NCBI RefSeq assembly: GCF_000516985.1
Contig: NW_006917094.1
Location: forward strand, 496,001-560,000
From: Pestalotiopsis fici W106-1
Lineage: Eukaryota; Ascomycota; Sordariomycetes; Amphisphaeriales; Sporocadaceae
Direction of reading: 5' to 3'
DNA length: 64,000 bases
Shown here: positions 1 through 13,100 of the stretch, in pieces
Numbering within the stretch: the first letter of the stretch is position 1
Layout: every line of letters starts with the position of its first letter
The notes under the pieces: generated by a model
Seen by the model: only the letters and a program-made list of their open reading frames with translations
Told to the model about the DNA's origin: nothing
The model's database searches: none
Translations under genes and position numbers: made by a program

Positions 1-484
1 AGATCCTGCTCCGTGCAAGGCACCTCAAAGGGGTCTTGATCATCTTCGGTCGCATTGGTTGAAGAGCATAGTTCTCTATAGACGCCTTCTGCTATAAGAA
101 CTGGCTTCAGAGAGGCATAGCCAAAGACGATACCGGAAGCAAGGCAGCAAATAAGGACAGCGAAAGCAACCTGGACTGTTTGTTTCGAGTTAGTCGAAGT
201 TTTTTTTTTTTTTTGGCCCTGGATTGGAGCGCCAATATGAATGGTCTCGGAAAATGATTGTAAAGCGACTTACCTATACGCCTAGCTGGGGAGATCTTGT
301 ACGCGGCAATGTGCGGAACAGGATCAACGACTTCAACAAAGGCCAGGGGATCGGTGGGCGCAAAAGCGTCGAAGCTCAATCGACGCCACCGCGGCTCGCT
401 CCGGACATCGCAATCATCATCATCTAGGAATGGACTTTCTCGGTCGACGCCCTCGAATGCGGTAACATGCTGGGCGAGAGACAT
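1..484 (-). CDS. Fmp42-like MFS transporter, 5' part (runs off left edge)
   Basis: Start codon is at 484. Exon 1 is 484-274, with a GTAAGT donor; the intron holds an A-rich run (plus-strand T run near 200-214) and ends in AACAG; exon 2 is 174 to the window edge. The junction keeps frame. Exon 1 encodes an acidic cytosolic N-terminus with four consecutive Asp. Exon 2 opens with a hydrophobic first membrane segment (VAFAVLICCLASGIVFGYAS) followed by KPVLIAEGVYRELC and a loop ending CTEQD. Family knowledge: this 'KPVLI.EGVY..LC' signature followed by a Cys-containing loop is typical of the fungal Fmp42/SLC43-like branch of the major facilitator superfamily, whose substrates in filamentous fungi are mostly unknown. 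Only about 128 residues are present, so domain completeness cannot be judged. Confidence 0.8.
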
Positions 485-1922
485 TGACTCTTGTTGAGAA
501 GAGGAGTTATATGATTGGGCGGGAAAATAGGAAAGGCAAAAAAAATGAAGAGTCGCGATTGGGCGAGTTGCGGGAACTTAGCGTTGACGCGATGCGAAAC
601 CCAGATGTTGCAATCGATGCTAACCTAGAAGCTGCTCAAGGTCGAAGCGAAAACATGGAGAGGAAAGGGAAAAAAGCGGGCAGCCGAGTCTGCTTTATTC
701 TAGGAAAATAAGGGCATGTTTAACTGGTGGCAGGAAACCCGAGGACAAGAGTGAGAAAAAAAAAAATAAACAAGACGACTCCATCGTCCCACGGAAGATT
801 CCCGATAACGGATGAAATGTACGGAAAGTTGCAAGTTTGGCGAACACATGCAGGTAGCCAGGTTGGCCCAGTGCTGCACGAGGATCGTCTTGTCGTAGAC
901 TCGTAGTAAGGGAAACTTCCCACGAGCTTCACCGATTCGCATTATCCGTGGAACATGAAAAGCGAAATGACAACGCGTGACGTAAGAAGAGCGCTAAGGC
1001 CTCTGAACCGATAGCGACAGTTCTAGGCCTTTGGGGGGGCTGCCTTTTAGGTGGTAGCACTGGTGGATAGTGAGATTCCTGGACCCGGTCGCTGGAAAAC
1101 CATGGTAATTTGCAGAAAACACGCCAGTCAGACATGTTAGTGGAAGCGCCCCCTCCTCCCCTGGCGCTGCGCTCGTGCTATGCGTCTATCCAGGTCAGCT
1201 AGACTATGCATTTTCCAGATCATCACCTGCCTCCCTCCTAATGCGATTCCAGCGTTATCGGACAAGTACCTGGCAACAGCTTTTGGATGGAGAATCTACT
1301 GTTTGTGCGTTGTGCTTTACCTGGGCAATTGGAGGTTGCACGACACACGAAGAACCCAAACCCGGTCCCAAGCTGGAGTCATCTGTAAAAGAGACCAAGA
1401 CAGCCAACAAACGTGATGAATCCTATACCTTCACCAAAAGACACGGCAATCCAATGAGAGTTTCGAAGTGAGTCCAAGTGGGGCTTGTCTTGACAAACGG
1501 GAAAAAAAAACAAGATGGGAACCCTGCCAAAGTTAATTGGCTGGCAGAGTTGCACAATCAAGTCCATGCACAAATGCCAAAGACACTAAGAAAAGGCCAT
1601 TAGTAGTGTAGTAGGTATAGCATAATGGAAATCAACAGTCCATTCATCTTGCGAGGTTCGTCTGAAGAGAAAATTGCTAGCCGGTACTATTTTAGTGGCT
1701 ACCGAAATGCGGCTCTAATAACCAACGCAAGCTAAATTCGTCCTTGCGTACTAAAGTGCTCGGTGCTTTGGCGTCTATCTTCTATTTCTTTAAAGTCCAG
1801 AAATCTCGGGTCCACATTCCGAGTCTCAAGCTGTTTGTCCTCTACATGAATAACCAAGAAGCAAAGCAGAGACCTTTCCTCACAACACCAACACCTGCCG
1901 CTCTCACTGTTTGCTCACTCCA
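485..1922. other. Intergenic, 1.4 kb, no gene seen
   Basis: Lies upstream of the Fmp42-like gene and downstream of the next MFS gene, so it should hold the promoter of the former and the terminator of the latter. Open frames here are short, start on non-ATG codons or lack any recognisable composition. Short A runs occur near 758-768 and 1502-1510. Confidence 0.6.
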
Positions 1923-3737
1923 CTATTTGGGTATATGCACGTCTCGAACCCACAAGATCAGTCCCCAGTTGAGAGCCGCCAATATCGTGATGACCCAGAA
2001 CGGCAGCCCCACGCAATTGTTTTGCAATCCCCAACCGAGCAGCAAACCCGCAAGCGTCGGCCCCAGCATCCGCGCCAGACTACTGGTACTTTGTGCCACG
2101 CCGTGAACCGTGCCCAGCAGAGTTGGGTGCGGAGCACATTCGTTGACCAGCATGATGGTGGCGGGGCCTACAAATACTCTGGAGAATACATAGGAGACCA
2201 GGTCCAGCGACAGAAACGGCCACAGGATCGATGCCTTGTCGGGGAGGAGAACCAGATACGGAAGGGCAAAGTAGGCGAGAGCGCTGAAAGCTAGGAAAAG
2301 ACGATAAGATGCCTTGATGCCCAGCTTCCCGCTCAGGTAAGGGAAAAGCAGGATCTGCAGAGGAATGCCCACACAGCCAATAATGGTGTTGGCGAATCCC
2401 AAATCCCGCGACGACATGCCCAGACCACCCGTGAACCGGAATGGATAATGCGCATTCTCGTTGGATGACCGCGAAGTGGGCAACATGGTGAAGAGAAGTG
2501 TATTGAACGACGATACATGCAGTGTCTGGACATGATGTTGGAGAAGCGTGACGATCACGTTTCGGGACCACAGTCGGCGGAGAGGAGCTTTCTCTTCCAC
2601 TGCCGGCTTTGGACGCGGCGGCGGCGCTTGTTCCACGTCCTCTTCCTCTTCATCTACGGACGCGATGACGAGAGCCTCGCTCTCAGGTCGATTTTGGTCG
2701 TTGTTCGTCGCAAGGGGTTCATACTCGTGGTCACTTGTGTTCTTGGAACTGCCCTTGCTGAACATGGTGCGATAGAGCAGGCTTCCGAGTCTTCGTCCAG
2801 GATCCGGCTTGTATCGCAACAACGGATGTGTCTCATCAAGACCTAGTATCACGCCAATGGTTGCTATAATCAAGAGCGTGGCGCAAACAAGATTGGGCAG
2901 GGCGTAAGGATACTGTCGCATCCACGCCACTCCATCTTTCCCGCCTAGAAGAGACCCTGGACCAAAGACGTCCGGTAGAGACGTAATTGGGTCTGCTAGG
3001 AAACCCCCAATGAGAGGCCCAATAATGACACCAACATTGAAGCACATGGGCAACAATAGGAATGCGCGCGACTGGTATCTCTTGTCGACGATTATCTCCG
3101 AGACCATGGTCCTAAGCACACCAATATTGCCGTTCAAGGCGCCCTGCACACATCGGAAGAAGACTGCTGTTGCATAAGACGTTGCAAACCCCATGCCGAG
3201 CGCAGAAATACATGTTCCCAGGAGCCCAATAAGCAGAACCCTCTTTCTCCCAAACAGTGGGCTGTCGGCCGCATGGCCCCATAACATAGCAGTGACGCAC
3301 TGCGCTGCAGAGAATGCCGCCGTGAGAAGTCCAGCCCGGCTGGCAATTTCAGAGTCGGGCAGCGCCGGGTCAAACCATCGCAACTGGTAAAACAGATACG
3401 AAGTCAGCGATCTGGCGGCCAACGGCTCAGCCAGCCGCGCAAACACAATCATGGCCAATTGGCCCTTGTTCGGTATCGACCTCCATGATACCGGCGGCTC
3501 TGATTGTTTTTGTCGCAACATCTCTTCTTCAGCATCGCCGTTGCTCGTCACTGAGCTGCTATCGTTTCTCAGAGTTGACGATCTTCGGGGCCCGAGGAGA
3601 GGTCTTTGCTCGCTCGGAATATCACCGTCATTCTCGTCATGGTCTTGATAAGCCGAGCGCTCGGAGTTAGTGCGTCTCTTAAACGGGCTGCCATGTGATG
3701 CAGGCTTTCCGCCTTGGGACGCTTCAGCACCCGGCAT
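1923..3737 (-). CDS. MFS transporter, 604 aa, single exon
   Basis: Uninterrupted frame from ATG at 3737 to the stop at 1923. Residues 1-90 are hydrophilic and Ser/Arg-rich (cytosolic). Membrane segments begin near residue 93 (QLAMIVFARLAEPL). The loop between the second and third segments carries the MFS signature as GHAADSPLFGRKRV. Residues about 300-390 form a long charged central loop with an acidic stretch (EEEEDVE), followed by the second six-helix half. The PLAARSLTSYLFYQLRWF opening resembles the fungal YCR023C/ZIF-like branch of MFS transporters (TetA-type drug or metal effluxers). Substrate cannot be told from sequence. Length of about 600 is usual for this branch, so the gene looks intact. 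Confidence 0.88.
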   Translation of the reverse strand: MPGAEASQGGKPASHGSPFKRRTNSERSAYQDHDENDGDIPSEQRPLLGPRRSSTLRNDSSSVTSNGDAEEEMLRQKQSEPPVSWRSIPNKGQLAMIVFARLAEPLAARSLTSYLFYQLRWFDPALPDSEIASRAGLLTAAFSAAQCVTAMLWGHAADSPLFGRKRVLLIGLLGTCISALGMGFATSYATAVFFRCVQGALNGNIGVLRTMVSEIIVDKRYQSRAFLLLPMCFNVGVIIGPLIGGFLADPITSLPDVFGPGSLLGGKDGVAWMRQYPYALPNLVCATLLIIATIGVILGLDETHPLLRYKPDPGRRLGSLLYRTMFSKGSSKNTSDHEYEPLATNNDQNRPESEALVIASVDEEEEDVEQAPPPRPKPAVEEKAPLRRLWSRNVIVTLLQHHVQTLHVSSFNTLLFTMLPTSRSSNENAHYPFRFTGGLGMSSRDLGFANTIIGCVGIPLQILLFPYLSGKLGIKASYRLFLAFSALAYFALPYLVLLPDKASILWPFLSLDLVSYVFSRVFVGPATIMLVNECAPHPTLLGTVHGVAQSTSSLARMLGPTLAGLLLGWGLQNNCVGLPFWVITILAALNWGLILWVRDVHIPK

Positions 3738-4887
3738 GACAATTGCTCATATAAAAACGTGTCCTCGAGAACGGCCAGTTTGGAATGGGCAATGTGCAAT
3801 ATGGTTAAAAGCAAGGTGCCTTTTTTGCCGTGTCGCTGATCCTCCGAAAGAATTCGCCCAGATCCGCCCAGTGGGCTCGGCTTTTCATCCTCGTCGGTGC
3901 CGCGTCGGCTAAAGAGAGACTGGATTGACAGGGCTCGACAGGGATGTCGCGGTCAGTTCCCTCATCACGTCATTGAACCTCGCTCTTTGCAATTATGAAT
4001 GTCATCTGGCTATTGAGTACTTGATTCATGGTTGCAAGACTATCAGCTTCCTGGGATATAGTTTTGTCATCGTTATTGTGTTGGTGAAGTAGCTTGCTAC
4101 CTGCAGGCGGAGGTGACCAAATCAGGACGGATACGACTAATCCGATAGGGAGGGCTGGCTTGGTCGCCAAAGTTGGAGTATTGCTCCCCATATCCAAATC
4201 ATGGTCCCTGCATATCGCATGTTCAATAATACATTTTCTCCGACATGCTACAACTTGTCTTCTTGCAAAGGCCATTCCGCAAAGCTAGAAAGATGCAAAC
4301 AATATTTACTTCAAGGCTCATACAAGGGTACAAAGCATTCTTCAGACGATGCCAAAGCCAAGATGACAGACAAGAGGGCAGCAATATGTGTGCATCACAA
4401 TGATATGGGCCCGCCGCCACGCGGGACAGGCCGCGCAAGACAGTATTCACATCTGACATGGGCCATGTTCCAGCGCAACACCCGAAGCAGGTTCTGGAAC
4501 TTTTTGACAACCATGTTTCTGCTCTGTACCCCAGTACCATTAGAAATGTGACCTATCTTTAAAGAGATTCTTAACAAAAAAAAAAAAGAAGGGGGGGGGG
4601 AATATGGGAAATGATACGGAAAGTAAAAGAAAATGGACAGGCTGTAATTTGACTGGCAGATACTTTCGACATACTCTGCTGATCGGCGGAATTGGCACCA
4701 TTGATATACGCAGGTGCTTTGGGAACCAAATTGTCGTTTTCAGTACCACACTTGGTCTTGCTCGCACGATTTTCAGGCAGATCGTCGAATCCCACAATGC
4801 TAGCGCGACTATCGATGTATTCGCGGCGATGGGTGGTAATCACTTAATCACTCCCACCTCGACACTAGAGAACACTTGATTGCATTT

Positions 4888-4919
<32 letters not shown>

Positions 4920-5046
4920 TCTTCAACCGCATTGATTTTGTATTTCGTATCATCGCATCCGTGACTCTAATTATGCTCTCGTTTTGGAACAATTTATCCA
5001 AACATGTCAGCGGGATCCCCTCATCAACAAATCTCCCCTACTGCTA
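3738..5046. other. Intergenic with homopolymer tracts
   Basis: Promoter side of the MFS gene and 3' side of the NLR gene. It contains an A run followed by ten G (about 4575-4600) and a long T/A tract (separate entry). No coding frame with splice support was found. Confidence 0.6.
4885..4919. repeat. Poly(T)23-poly(A)12 tract
   Basis: Twenty-three T (4885-4907) run directly into twelve A (4908-4919). It lies about 130 bp beyond the stop of the NLR gene. It could be a slippage-expanded 3' region or the poly(A) tail scar of an old insertion; no target duplication was identified. Confidence 0.85.
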
Positions 5047-8000
5047 CTAGAACTCCAATGAATCTCTGATGTTACTCATAGGTTCCGTATCAACGTCGTC
5101 GTGGGATCTTGTGAACTCCGCCGGTTTCCCACTCAATTCCTCCAATCTTTCAACTGTGATCAAGCTCCGAGGTCGACTCTTTGCGGCATCCCACACGGTT
5201 TCCCCATTCAAATCCCTGGCACCTAGGTCTGCGCCGTGCTTGATCAGAAGAGCCACATGCTGTGCATCGTCTCTCATCACGGCCAAACATAATGGAGTTC
5301 TCATGTCGCCATCCTTGGCATCTATATTCGCTTTCCTATCAAGTAGAATCTCCGAGAGCCTGGTGAAACCATTTAATACGGTGGAGTGCAGAGCCGTCCG
5401 TCTCATTCGATTCAGAGCATTGATATCAATGCCTAGAGATAGCGCCTTGAGCACACCGTCCTCGTGGTCTCTCTCGGCAAAGACATGAAGGATCGTCCTT
5501 CCTGAAGAATCTCGGACATCGGACTTGGCGCCGTTGGCAAGCAGAACTTCAAGGTCCTCGGGTTCCCATCGCTTGGCTGCCGTAATCAACAGCGGCTTGG
5601 TGTCGGTATTTTGTTCGTTAACCTCTGCTCCAAGCGAAAGTAATACTTTCACAAATTTGACCATGTTGGCGTCCACAAATGCATCTAATACAGGGCTGAT
5701 ACGCGGTGGATTCGGAAGTTTTCCTTTTTCAGCAGCTGTAATGCTAATAGCAGTTTTCACTCTCGACCAGATGGCGTCTTTTGAATGAAGAAGCAGATCC
5801 AAGGCGGGCTTCAGGGGAGCCTCAACCTTATCCGCTGCGGTAAGCTGCTTCACTTAATTCTGCACATTAGCGATAGTTCTTGTTCATGTACTCCAGCCAA
5901 GTACTGAGATTTCATGATCCATGTAAGTTGGAGAAACCCATCCTACGACGAAAGAGGTCTTGTGGCATAAGAAAAGGAAAACTCAGTAAAGCCATCGAAA
6001 ATACCTACTAATATTACGACCGACATACCAGGCAAGCCGGCAGCCATCAAAATCGTTCCAGAGGAAGAGAATTTGATGTGGGAAAAGATCTCCTATATGC
6101 TCACTGTCTGCTCGGCCTTTGTCCGTAGTTATGAACCAATTCATAGTAAACCCTCTCATGTACCAGAGTTGTGCATCGGTGATGGAATCAAGACACGACA
6201 ATTCTTTGGTACGCATCAAGTTCAGGAAAGACATAATGATAGCCAAATGAGATTTCCCGGCCGGATCAGCCTCAAGGTCCTTATCGAGAAGCTTGATTCC
6301 TCTCTGGCCTAGAAAGAAGTCGCGTACCGATTGATGAATGAACTGGACTGTGTGATCTGAGGTGATCTCGACCAATCCCCGGGAAAGGAATCTAACTCGT
6401 TTCTCAAAAGCCTTCCAGTCCGCTATATAAGTAGACGACGACTTCCATTCTTGAAGTGAATGGTATGTGTTCAAGCCAAATGAAAGGCATTGGGCCATTT
6501 CTCCATCTTTAAGTGGACTAGAGGCAAACAAGACGACCTGGATCAGGAAAACGGTTGTTTTCAAGTCATTTCCTTTCGTATGCTTGAACAAGTCGAGAAA
6601 AAGTTCCTCCAATCGGCTCGGCACTGTGTCCAGCCTCTCTTGCAGAGATGCAGGGTTGGCACCCATCCCGGAATCAAAATCCTCGAGCAAGATTCGTACA
6701 ACGAGTACAGTCCAGAGGAAGATACCTCCGGCCCTCCGTACTATCTGTTCCCGAATCTCAGCGTACATTCCTTTTTGTTCCTCTGGGAATAATTGTGCGT
6801 GCACGTAGAGACTGATATCATCCTGATTTTCGTCCTCCACAGTAATCTCAGGACAGTTGCTCACTGTAATGTGAGGGTAATGACGACTCGATAAACAGAC
6901 GCTTAGTCTTGCACCGTTCGAGGTGGCCGTTGTCGTTAATTTTCGGAAGAAATTGACCAGATCCCGAATTTCGGTTTCCACACACTCATCGAGGCCATCT
7001 ATGAACAGCATTACAGGTCGGACATGTTTAGTGAGAGCTTCGCGAAAGAGATCCTTCAGTTCTTCCAAGGTCCAAATGCTTTGTGCCTGATTGTCTGGTG
7101 GGGTGGGTTTCGCGAGAAACCTCGCCATAAATTTGGATCGAAACACTTCGTCACTTCTGAGCAGCTGATGCCAGAGCGATCGGAATAAACCAAGTGATGT
7201 TTTCTGAAGCTCGACGTTGCCACGGCTGTGGAAGAAGAAGCTGGCATAAATGCCCCCGGTCAGGGGTTCCTGCGCGCTCGCATCGTTGAATGCTTTCTTC
7301 ATCAATGTTGACTTACCAGCTCCGGGTTTTCCTTTGATCCACAGCAGGCCTTGATGCTCTTCGCATTTCAAGTGCTCAAACCAGGTCATATATTTTTCTT
7401 CAGCAAAGAGCCACTTGCTGGTCTCGGGATGAGGGCTGTCGATTTGGCTCCTTCGATATTCCATTTCAGTGAACCACAATGAATCCAGGCATTTCTTGAA
7501 AATTTCTTCATCGTACGAATCCGAGACTGGCTGCCCGATATCAGATTGAATGGCCGTCAGGCTGGGTGACGACCAACCAACATGGTTGATGGGTACTTTC
7601 GAGTGTCAGCCTTTACTAGAAGTAATCCCAAAGAACTCGCTAGGCTTTAGCTCGGGAACACCCACCGATCAATTTTGAAGTACGCTTCTCTGCCTGCTGC
7701 ACTAATTCGGCGATATCCTCCTTGACCATCGTGTATCCGGGATCATCAGGACCACAAAATCTACACATCATTCTGTGATCGGCATTGATTGTGCGTGATC
7801 GCTGACTCGGATGATCCAGGGATGACGAGTCTGGGGGTACTATCTGCATGGATTGTGAGTTTTACCCAAAGCCCACCGTGCCCGTTGCAGATAGACACTT
7901 ACGAGCTTGTTCATTCCACCCCAAGTCACACCTGTCAAGCCCTTTGACTCTTGGAATGTTCTCACAGTGAGTGAGTCGCCGCGTTTCGCCCATTGTGCCG

Positions 8001-8818
8001 CGAAGGATTCCCGACACAAATCCAATTCTGGACCAGTGGGGAGCAGCGAATGTACAATCTGCAAGTTTACATCGACGCCACCCAGAAAGCTCAGTAGTTT
8101 GGCCATGCCTTCACCGAAAGAGGCCCATTCTTGACTTCCACGGTGGGGAGTTCCCATGAAGAAGACGCCGATAGTAGATTCGAAAACCCTTTTTATCTTT
8201 ATATCCAGGTCGACCTCAGAACGCCTCAGTACTTCCTTGGTGAGAATACCACCGAGCGAATGTGCAATGAATACCAATGGACGATCTGGAGCAGACCGCC
8301 GTTTGGCCTCTAGCGCGTAGAGCAGGTCCCGAGCATGGGCAAAAAGGCTGGCTTGGTTGGCAGCTCTGTAACCCTCTGTCACAATGGTATTGTAGCCAAA
8401 GGTCATGACCCTGGCAGTTGGAAAATCCGCTGCAAGCAAGTCCCTAGGCCAGTACACGGCCGGATCTTCGTCAGGGCCATGCTCGTCGGTATCTCCGTCA
8501 GTCGAGGGACTGTTTGGGCGCGATGAAGATGCGCGACCGCTCCGCGAGAACACGGACCGCAAGATGCTGCGACGACCTTTCTTGTCTACTTTTGGATGAC
8601 GACGACTCGACTCAGGTTTATTAGAGGTGTCCTTTGGCTTCCATGTCCAAGTGTTTTGAGGGTGCCCTTGTAGACCATGAACAAAGACAATGCTGTTGAA
8701 ACAGATTAGTGACTAAGACTTTACAAAAACCAAACCAACACGAGACACACTCAATCACGGCATCTTCGGGGCCGTTGAGGACAGAGAGTCCCACAGCCGG
8801 GACGGACATGACCATCAT
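5047..8818 (-). CDS. NLR-like protein: SesB-type alpha/beta hydrolase - NACHT - ankyrin repeats
   Basis: Multi-exon gene. Exons: 8818-8751, 8692-7903, 7843-7662, 7561 to about 6016, then a last exon from about 5853 to the stop at 5047; the last junction is unresolved. The N-terminus reads VGLSVLNGPEDAVIDIVFVHGLQGHPQNTWTW in separate pieces across intron 1, the classic start of the SesB-like hydrolase; its nucleophile elbow is AHSLGG (Ser about residue 168). A NACHT ATPase follows with P-loop GKPGAGKST (about residue 420) and Walker B LFIDGLDE. A winged-helix-like stretch and about five ankyrin repeats (GAKSDVRDSSGRTILH-type) form the C-terminus. Family knowledge: such proteins are fungal NOD-like receptors, in which a ligand read by C-terminal repeats triggers NACHT oligomerisation and an N-terminal effector. 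Estimated length is about 1,125 residues. Start at 8818 has alternative Met codons three residues on. It is divergent from the CHAT gene. Confidence 0.82.
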
Positions 8819-10140
8819 GCACGCTCATACTCAGACTTGAACCGCTTCGATTGTGGCTCTTATATGGTCCAGCCGAATACAGAGGAAGTCGATCCAAGGA
8901 TTGATGTTCCGCATAACGGCAATACCCAAATGAGGGGACTTTCAGCTTCGTGTGCGGGGTTGGGCGGCGGCTGCAAGGATGACGATCCCCAGCATCGGAC
9001 CAGGTATAAAGGCTGACAGCACCTACAGTAGATGGCGCTGTGGTGTACAGAGTACAGGGGCCAGAAAGCTCCAATACATACATACCTCCCTTCCATGTCT
9101 ATCCGGCGTCCTATCATGTTAAATGCAAATGTTTTCTCGACATGTTGTAGCGATTATAGAAGTAAGGGTGACACATGTACCACAAAGGCCCCGGCCCTCC
9201 TCTGTAGAGATGAGAGAAGTGACGGAAATATGTGGCGCGGACCGACTTGCATTGTATATTGCGACCCTGTCAGCAGAAAACCAACCACTATTTACTGTGA
9301 GTAGAAGGAAGAGAGAGACGAAGAGCCATTCCCCCCAAACCTTCTTTGACACGGTTGCGCCCGGATTTTTGACATTTTACTGAAGGCGAATGGGATTTTG
9401 CCCAATTATTTGAGCCTCAGAGAATGACTCCAGTAAGGACTTGTGCATTGCGACGGGTATTTGTGCACAATGGTGAAGACCTATTACATGAGCTGCGTTC
9501 TTGCTGGAACCCCTACGTACTGTCTGTCTGACATTCTCATTTGTGTGGGCCTGGATGAAACTCGGTGTTCATGCCTGGTCTACCTTGACTTTAATGTGTC
9601 CAGCTGTCAATAGGTATTATATGGAGGCCGTCCTTGGTTAGCTATCGATTTCTTCCTAACTATGTACCCTAGGTAGTATTCCCATGCTGCATGTCGGAGA
9701 CACTTGAATAGGTAAAAGACACACTCTGAAGATTCGTGGCAATGCAGCATTTATGGAAAGCCCTGTCACCGAAAATCCAACCGGGCGTAAGACACACGCT
9801 CCGCTACGGTAGGGATGGATGTGGCCTGTCATTTTATCTGGTGGGTTACACGTCCGATAGAGGGGTCAATCCATCAACATGTGAATACAACCACTGTCCT
9901 AATGGTATTGGTGTGAAGGTAAAGAGACCTTCATACTTGTGACATATGCAGGCTCAAGGCTCATTGGGATCTTGGCACGCGTCCCCCCATCCCCCGCCCT
10001 CCTTTGGGAACAACACTCATAAGTAAACAAGAGGCCCCAGCCGCACAGAATTTAACGATTCAAGTTTCTCAACCAAGCTATAGTCATATAGTGATATCAG
10101 CATTTTGAGTATAAACGTGCCCGACATCACAAATGCCACT
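8819..10140. promoter_or_regulatory. Shared divergent promoter region, NLR / TPR-CHAT
   Basis: 1.3 kb between two gene starts facing away from each other, so both promoters must lie here. No unambiguous TATA or binding site can be assigned by eye, and no coding frame is supported. The leader of the CHAT gene has an in-frame TTG at 10105 but the first ATG is at 10141. Confidence 0.5.
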
Positions 10141-13100
10141 ATGGCAACCAAGGAGAACAGCAAAACCACCCCTCGAGACATCATCGATGTCGAGACAATC
10201 ATAAATGATATCAGAAACCAGCATCAGCAATGCACGGAGACGAACGCGATGGAAGACCTCGAGCTTCTTATTACAATGATGTGGCAGGCAATCGAAGCGA
10301 TCCCCAAAGACCATCCCGACTACGCCAAGATACTGAGTGGCCTCGCAACCCAACTCGGAAGCCGATATACGCTGACCAAAGCGACGAAAAACCTTGAAGA
10401 AGCGATTGTGATACTGCGGCGAGCTGTCGAAGTAACCTCCAGGAAACCTTCTCAGGACTTCACAGGTCATATAGAGCCACTACATAACCTTGGAACTTTC
10501 CTGACATATCGGTTCATGGGGACAGGATCAGCCTCCGACCTCGAGGAAGGTATCAATCTGGCACGGCAAGCCGTTCATGAGGCGACTCAGTTGAACTATC
10601 CTCGTCTGATCACACTGTTGAATAGTCTCTCGATTCGACTTCAGCGACGATACACCCTGACAGGAAATATCCTCGACCTCGACGAGAGTATTACCACGGC
10701 ACGTAAAGCCATCGAAGAAAGTTCTCAGAAAGATCCCAATCATGCCGCGTATTTAAATACTCTTGGGATGATCCTAAGGAGTCGCTATACAAGGACAGGT
10801 GCGAGAGAAGACCTTGAGGAGTCTATCATTTTGGCTCGCCAAGTCATCAAAGAAACGCCCCGTAACAATCCAGATCTTCCTGGGTGGCTCAACAATCTTG
10901 GAGTAGGCCTGAAATACCGCTATACATTGATAGGAGCAATCGCGGATCTCGAAGAAGCTATCATCGCCGCGCGAGAAGCTGTTCAGGCGACCCCTAGGAA
11001 TCATGTCGACCTCGGTAGACATTTGAACAGCCTAGGAGTTTTTCTTAGAGACCGATATGGAGTGAAGAGAGGGATGGCTGACCTTGATGAGTATATCAAA
11101 GTCATGCAGCAAGCCGTTGAGGTAACCCCTCAAGACCATATCGACTCCTCTCAATGGCTAAACAATCTCGGACTTGCATTTTTCGACCGCTACAGGACAA
11201 CAGAGGCAATAGCTGACCTTGAACAGTCCATCACGACGGCAAGCCAGGCGGTTGAGGCGACCCCTCAAGACCATCCCAACTTTAGTAGATGGCTCTATAA
11301 CCTCGGGAATCGGTACGGGGATCGGTATGCAAGAACTGGCGAGATTTCAGATCTCAATGATTCTATTACAACAATACAACAAGCCGCAAACGCGATACCG
11401 CAAGAGCATCCTTACATAGCCGATGTTCTGACTGGTCTTGGAGATCGACTCAGAGAACGATATGCGAAAACGGAAATGATGGCAGACCTTGAGGCATCTG
11501 TGCAACACTTCGAAACTGCGCTTAACAATCCGACGTCTCTAATGGTTCCACGGCTAAGAGCTAGCCATAACCTTCTCTCAATGTCGTCGGTCCTGCAGAA
11601 CAAGACGCACGCACTCCGTCATGCTCGAACCGCAATCTATCTACTTCCTCAACTAGCGCCGCGGTCCCTCAAGAGCACTGACAAGCACCAAGCTCTGATG
11701 CAAGCCGCAGGGCTGGCCTCGAATGCTGCCGCTATTGCGTTGCATGCCGGACAGCCCCCATCGATAGCCATTGAATGGCTTGAAATCGGGCGCGGGGTTT
11801 TGGCAGGCTCCCTCCAAGATATGCGCAGCGACATCTCCATGCTTATGCAGAAACATCCCGCACTAGGGACCTCCTTCCAACGACTACGAGATTTTCTGGA
11901 CGCGCCAGCTCAACAGTCCATGTCTACTTCAGCTTCTCCTCCTTTAGAACGTGCCGATTTCACGGTTCAGTCTAGTACAGATGAGCGCATTCAAACTCAG
12001 AAACAGCTCGAAGAGCTCGTGAATGAAATCAGGCGCCAGCCAGGGTTTGACCGCTTTCTTCTTCCCCCATCAGAAACCGACATATTGAAGGTAGGAGCAG
12101 ATGGACCAGTCGTGGTGATTAATGTAAGCACGCACCGATGTGATGCCTTGATTATCCATGAGCATCAAATGAACTGCCTCGAGCTGCCACATGTCACGGA
12201 AGAGGAGATCATAGAACAACGCCGTCACGTCTCAAAATCATCTTTGCTGATGTTGGAGTGGCTTTGGGACGGTATTGTGAGTCCTGTCCTAGAGAGCCTG
12301 GGTTTTACTCAGACACCATCTGATGGAAACTGGCCACGGATATGGTGGATTCCCACGGGACCGCTTGTCGGCTTCCCATTACACGCTGCTGGATATCACC
12401 TGGATAAAGCCTCCCGTACGGCTCTCGACCGGGTCATATCGTCTTACGCAATTTCAATAAAAGCCATCATGCACACCCGTGGGCAGAGTCGTTCTAGAGT
12501 AGAATGTCTATCTACACAACGTCTCGTCCTCGTAGCCATGCAAGATACACCAGGACTCGATCAGGGCTGGCTACAGCATGCAGAAGAAGAGGTTGCAGGT
12601 GTACGGAAAATTGGCTCTTCTATGCAATTGTTGATAAGTGAACCTACGAAAAGCAAGAAAGAAGTCTTATCGGCCATGGAAGGTTGTGAGATTTTTCATT
12701 TCGCTGGGCATGGTGATACGAATCAATCGTGGCCGTTGCAAAGCCACCTGCTCCTCGACGACTGGAAGCAAGATCCACTCACGATAGAGAGCCTCCTGGA
12801 AACCAATCTTCAGCGCCGCGCACCATACCTGGCCTACCTCTCGGCCTGCGGATCTGGCCGAGTCCTCAATGACGCTTCCTTTGACGAGGGAATCCATCTG
12901 ATCAGTGCATTCCAGCTGGCGGGCTTCCGCCATGTGATTGGTACGCTGTGGAATGTCGATGACCGACTGTGCGGAGATATGGCCAGATTAGTCTACGAAG
13001 CTTTGAAAGACGGCCGTCTTCGCGATGAGTCGCCAAGCCGCGGGCTTCACTTTGCCACCAAACAGTTGCGGGACAAATGGATAAAAGATTTCCGTACTGC

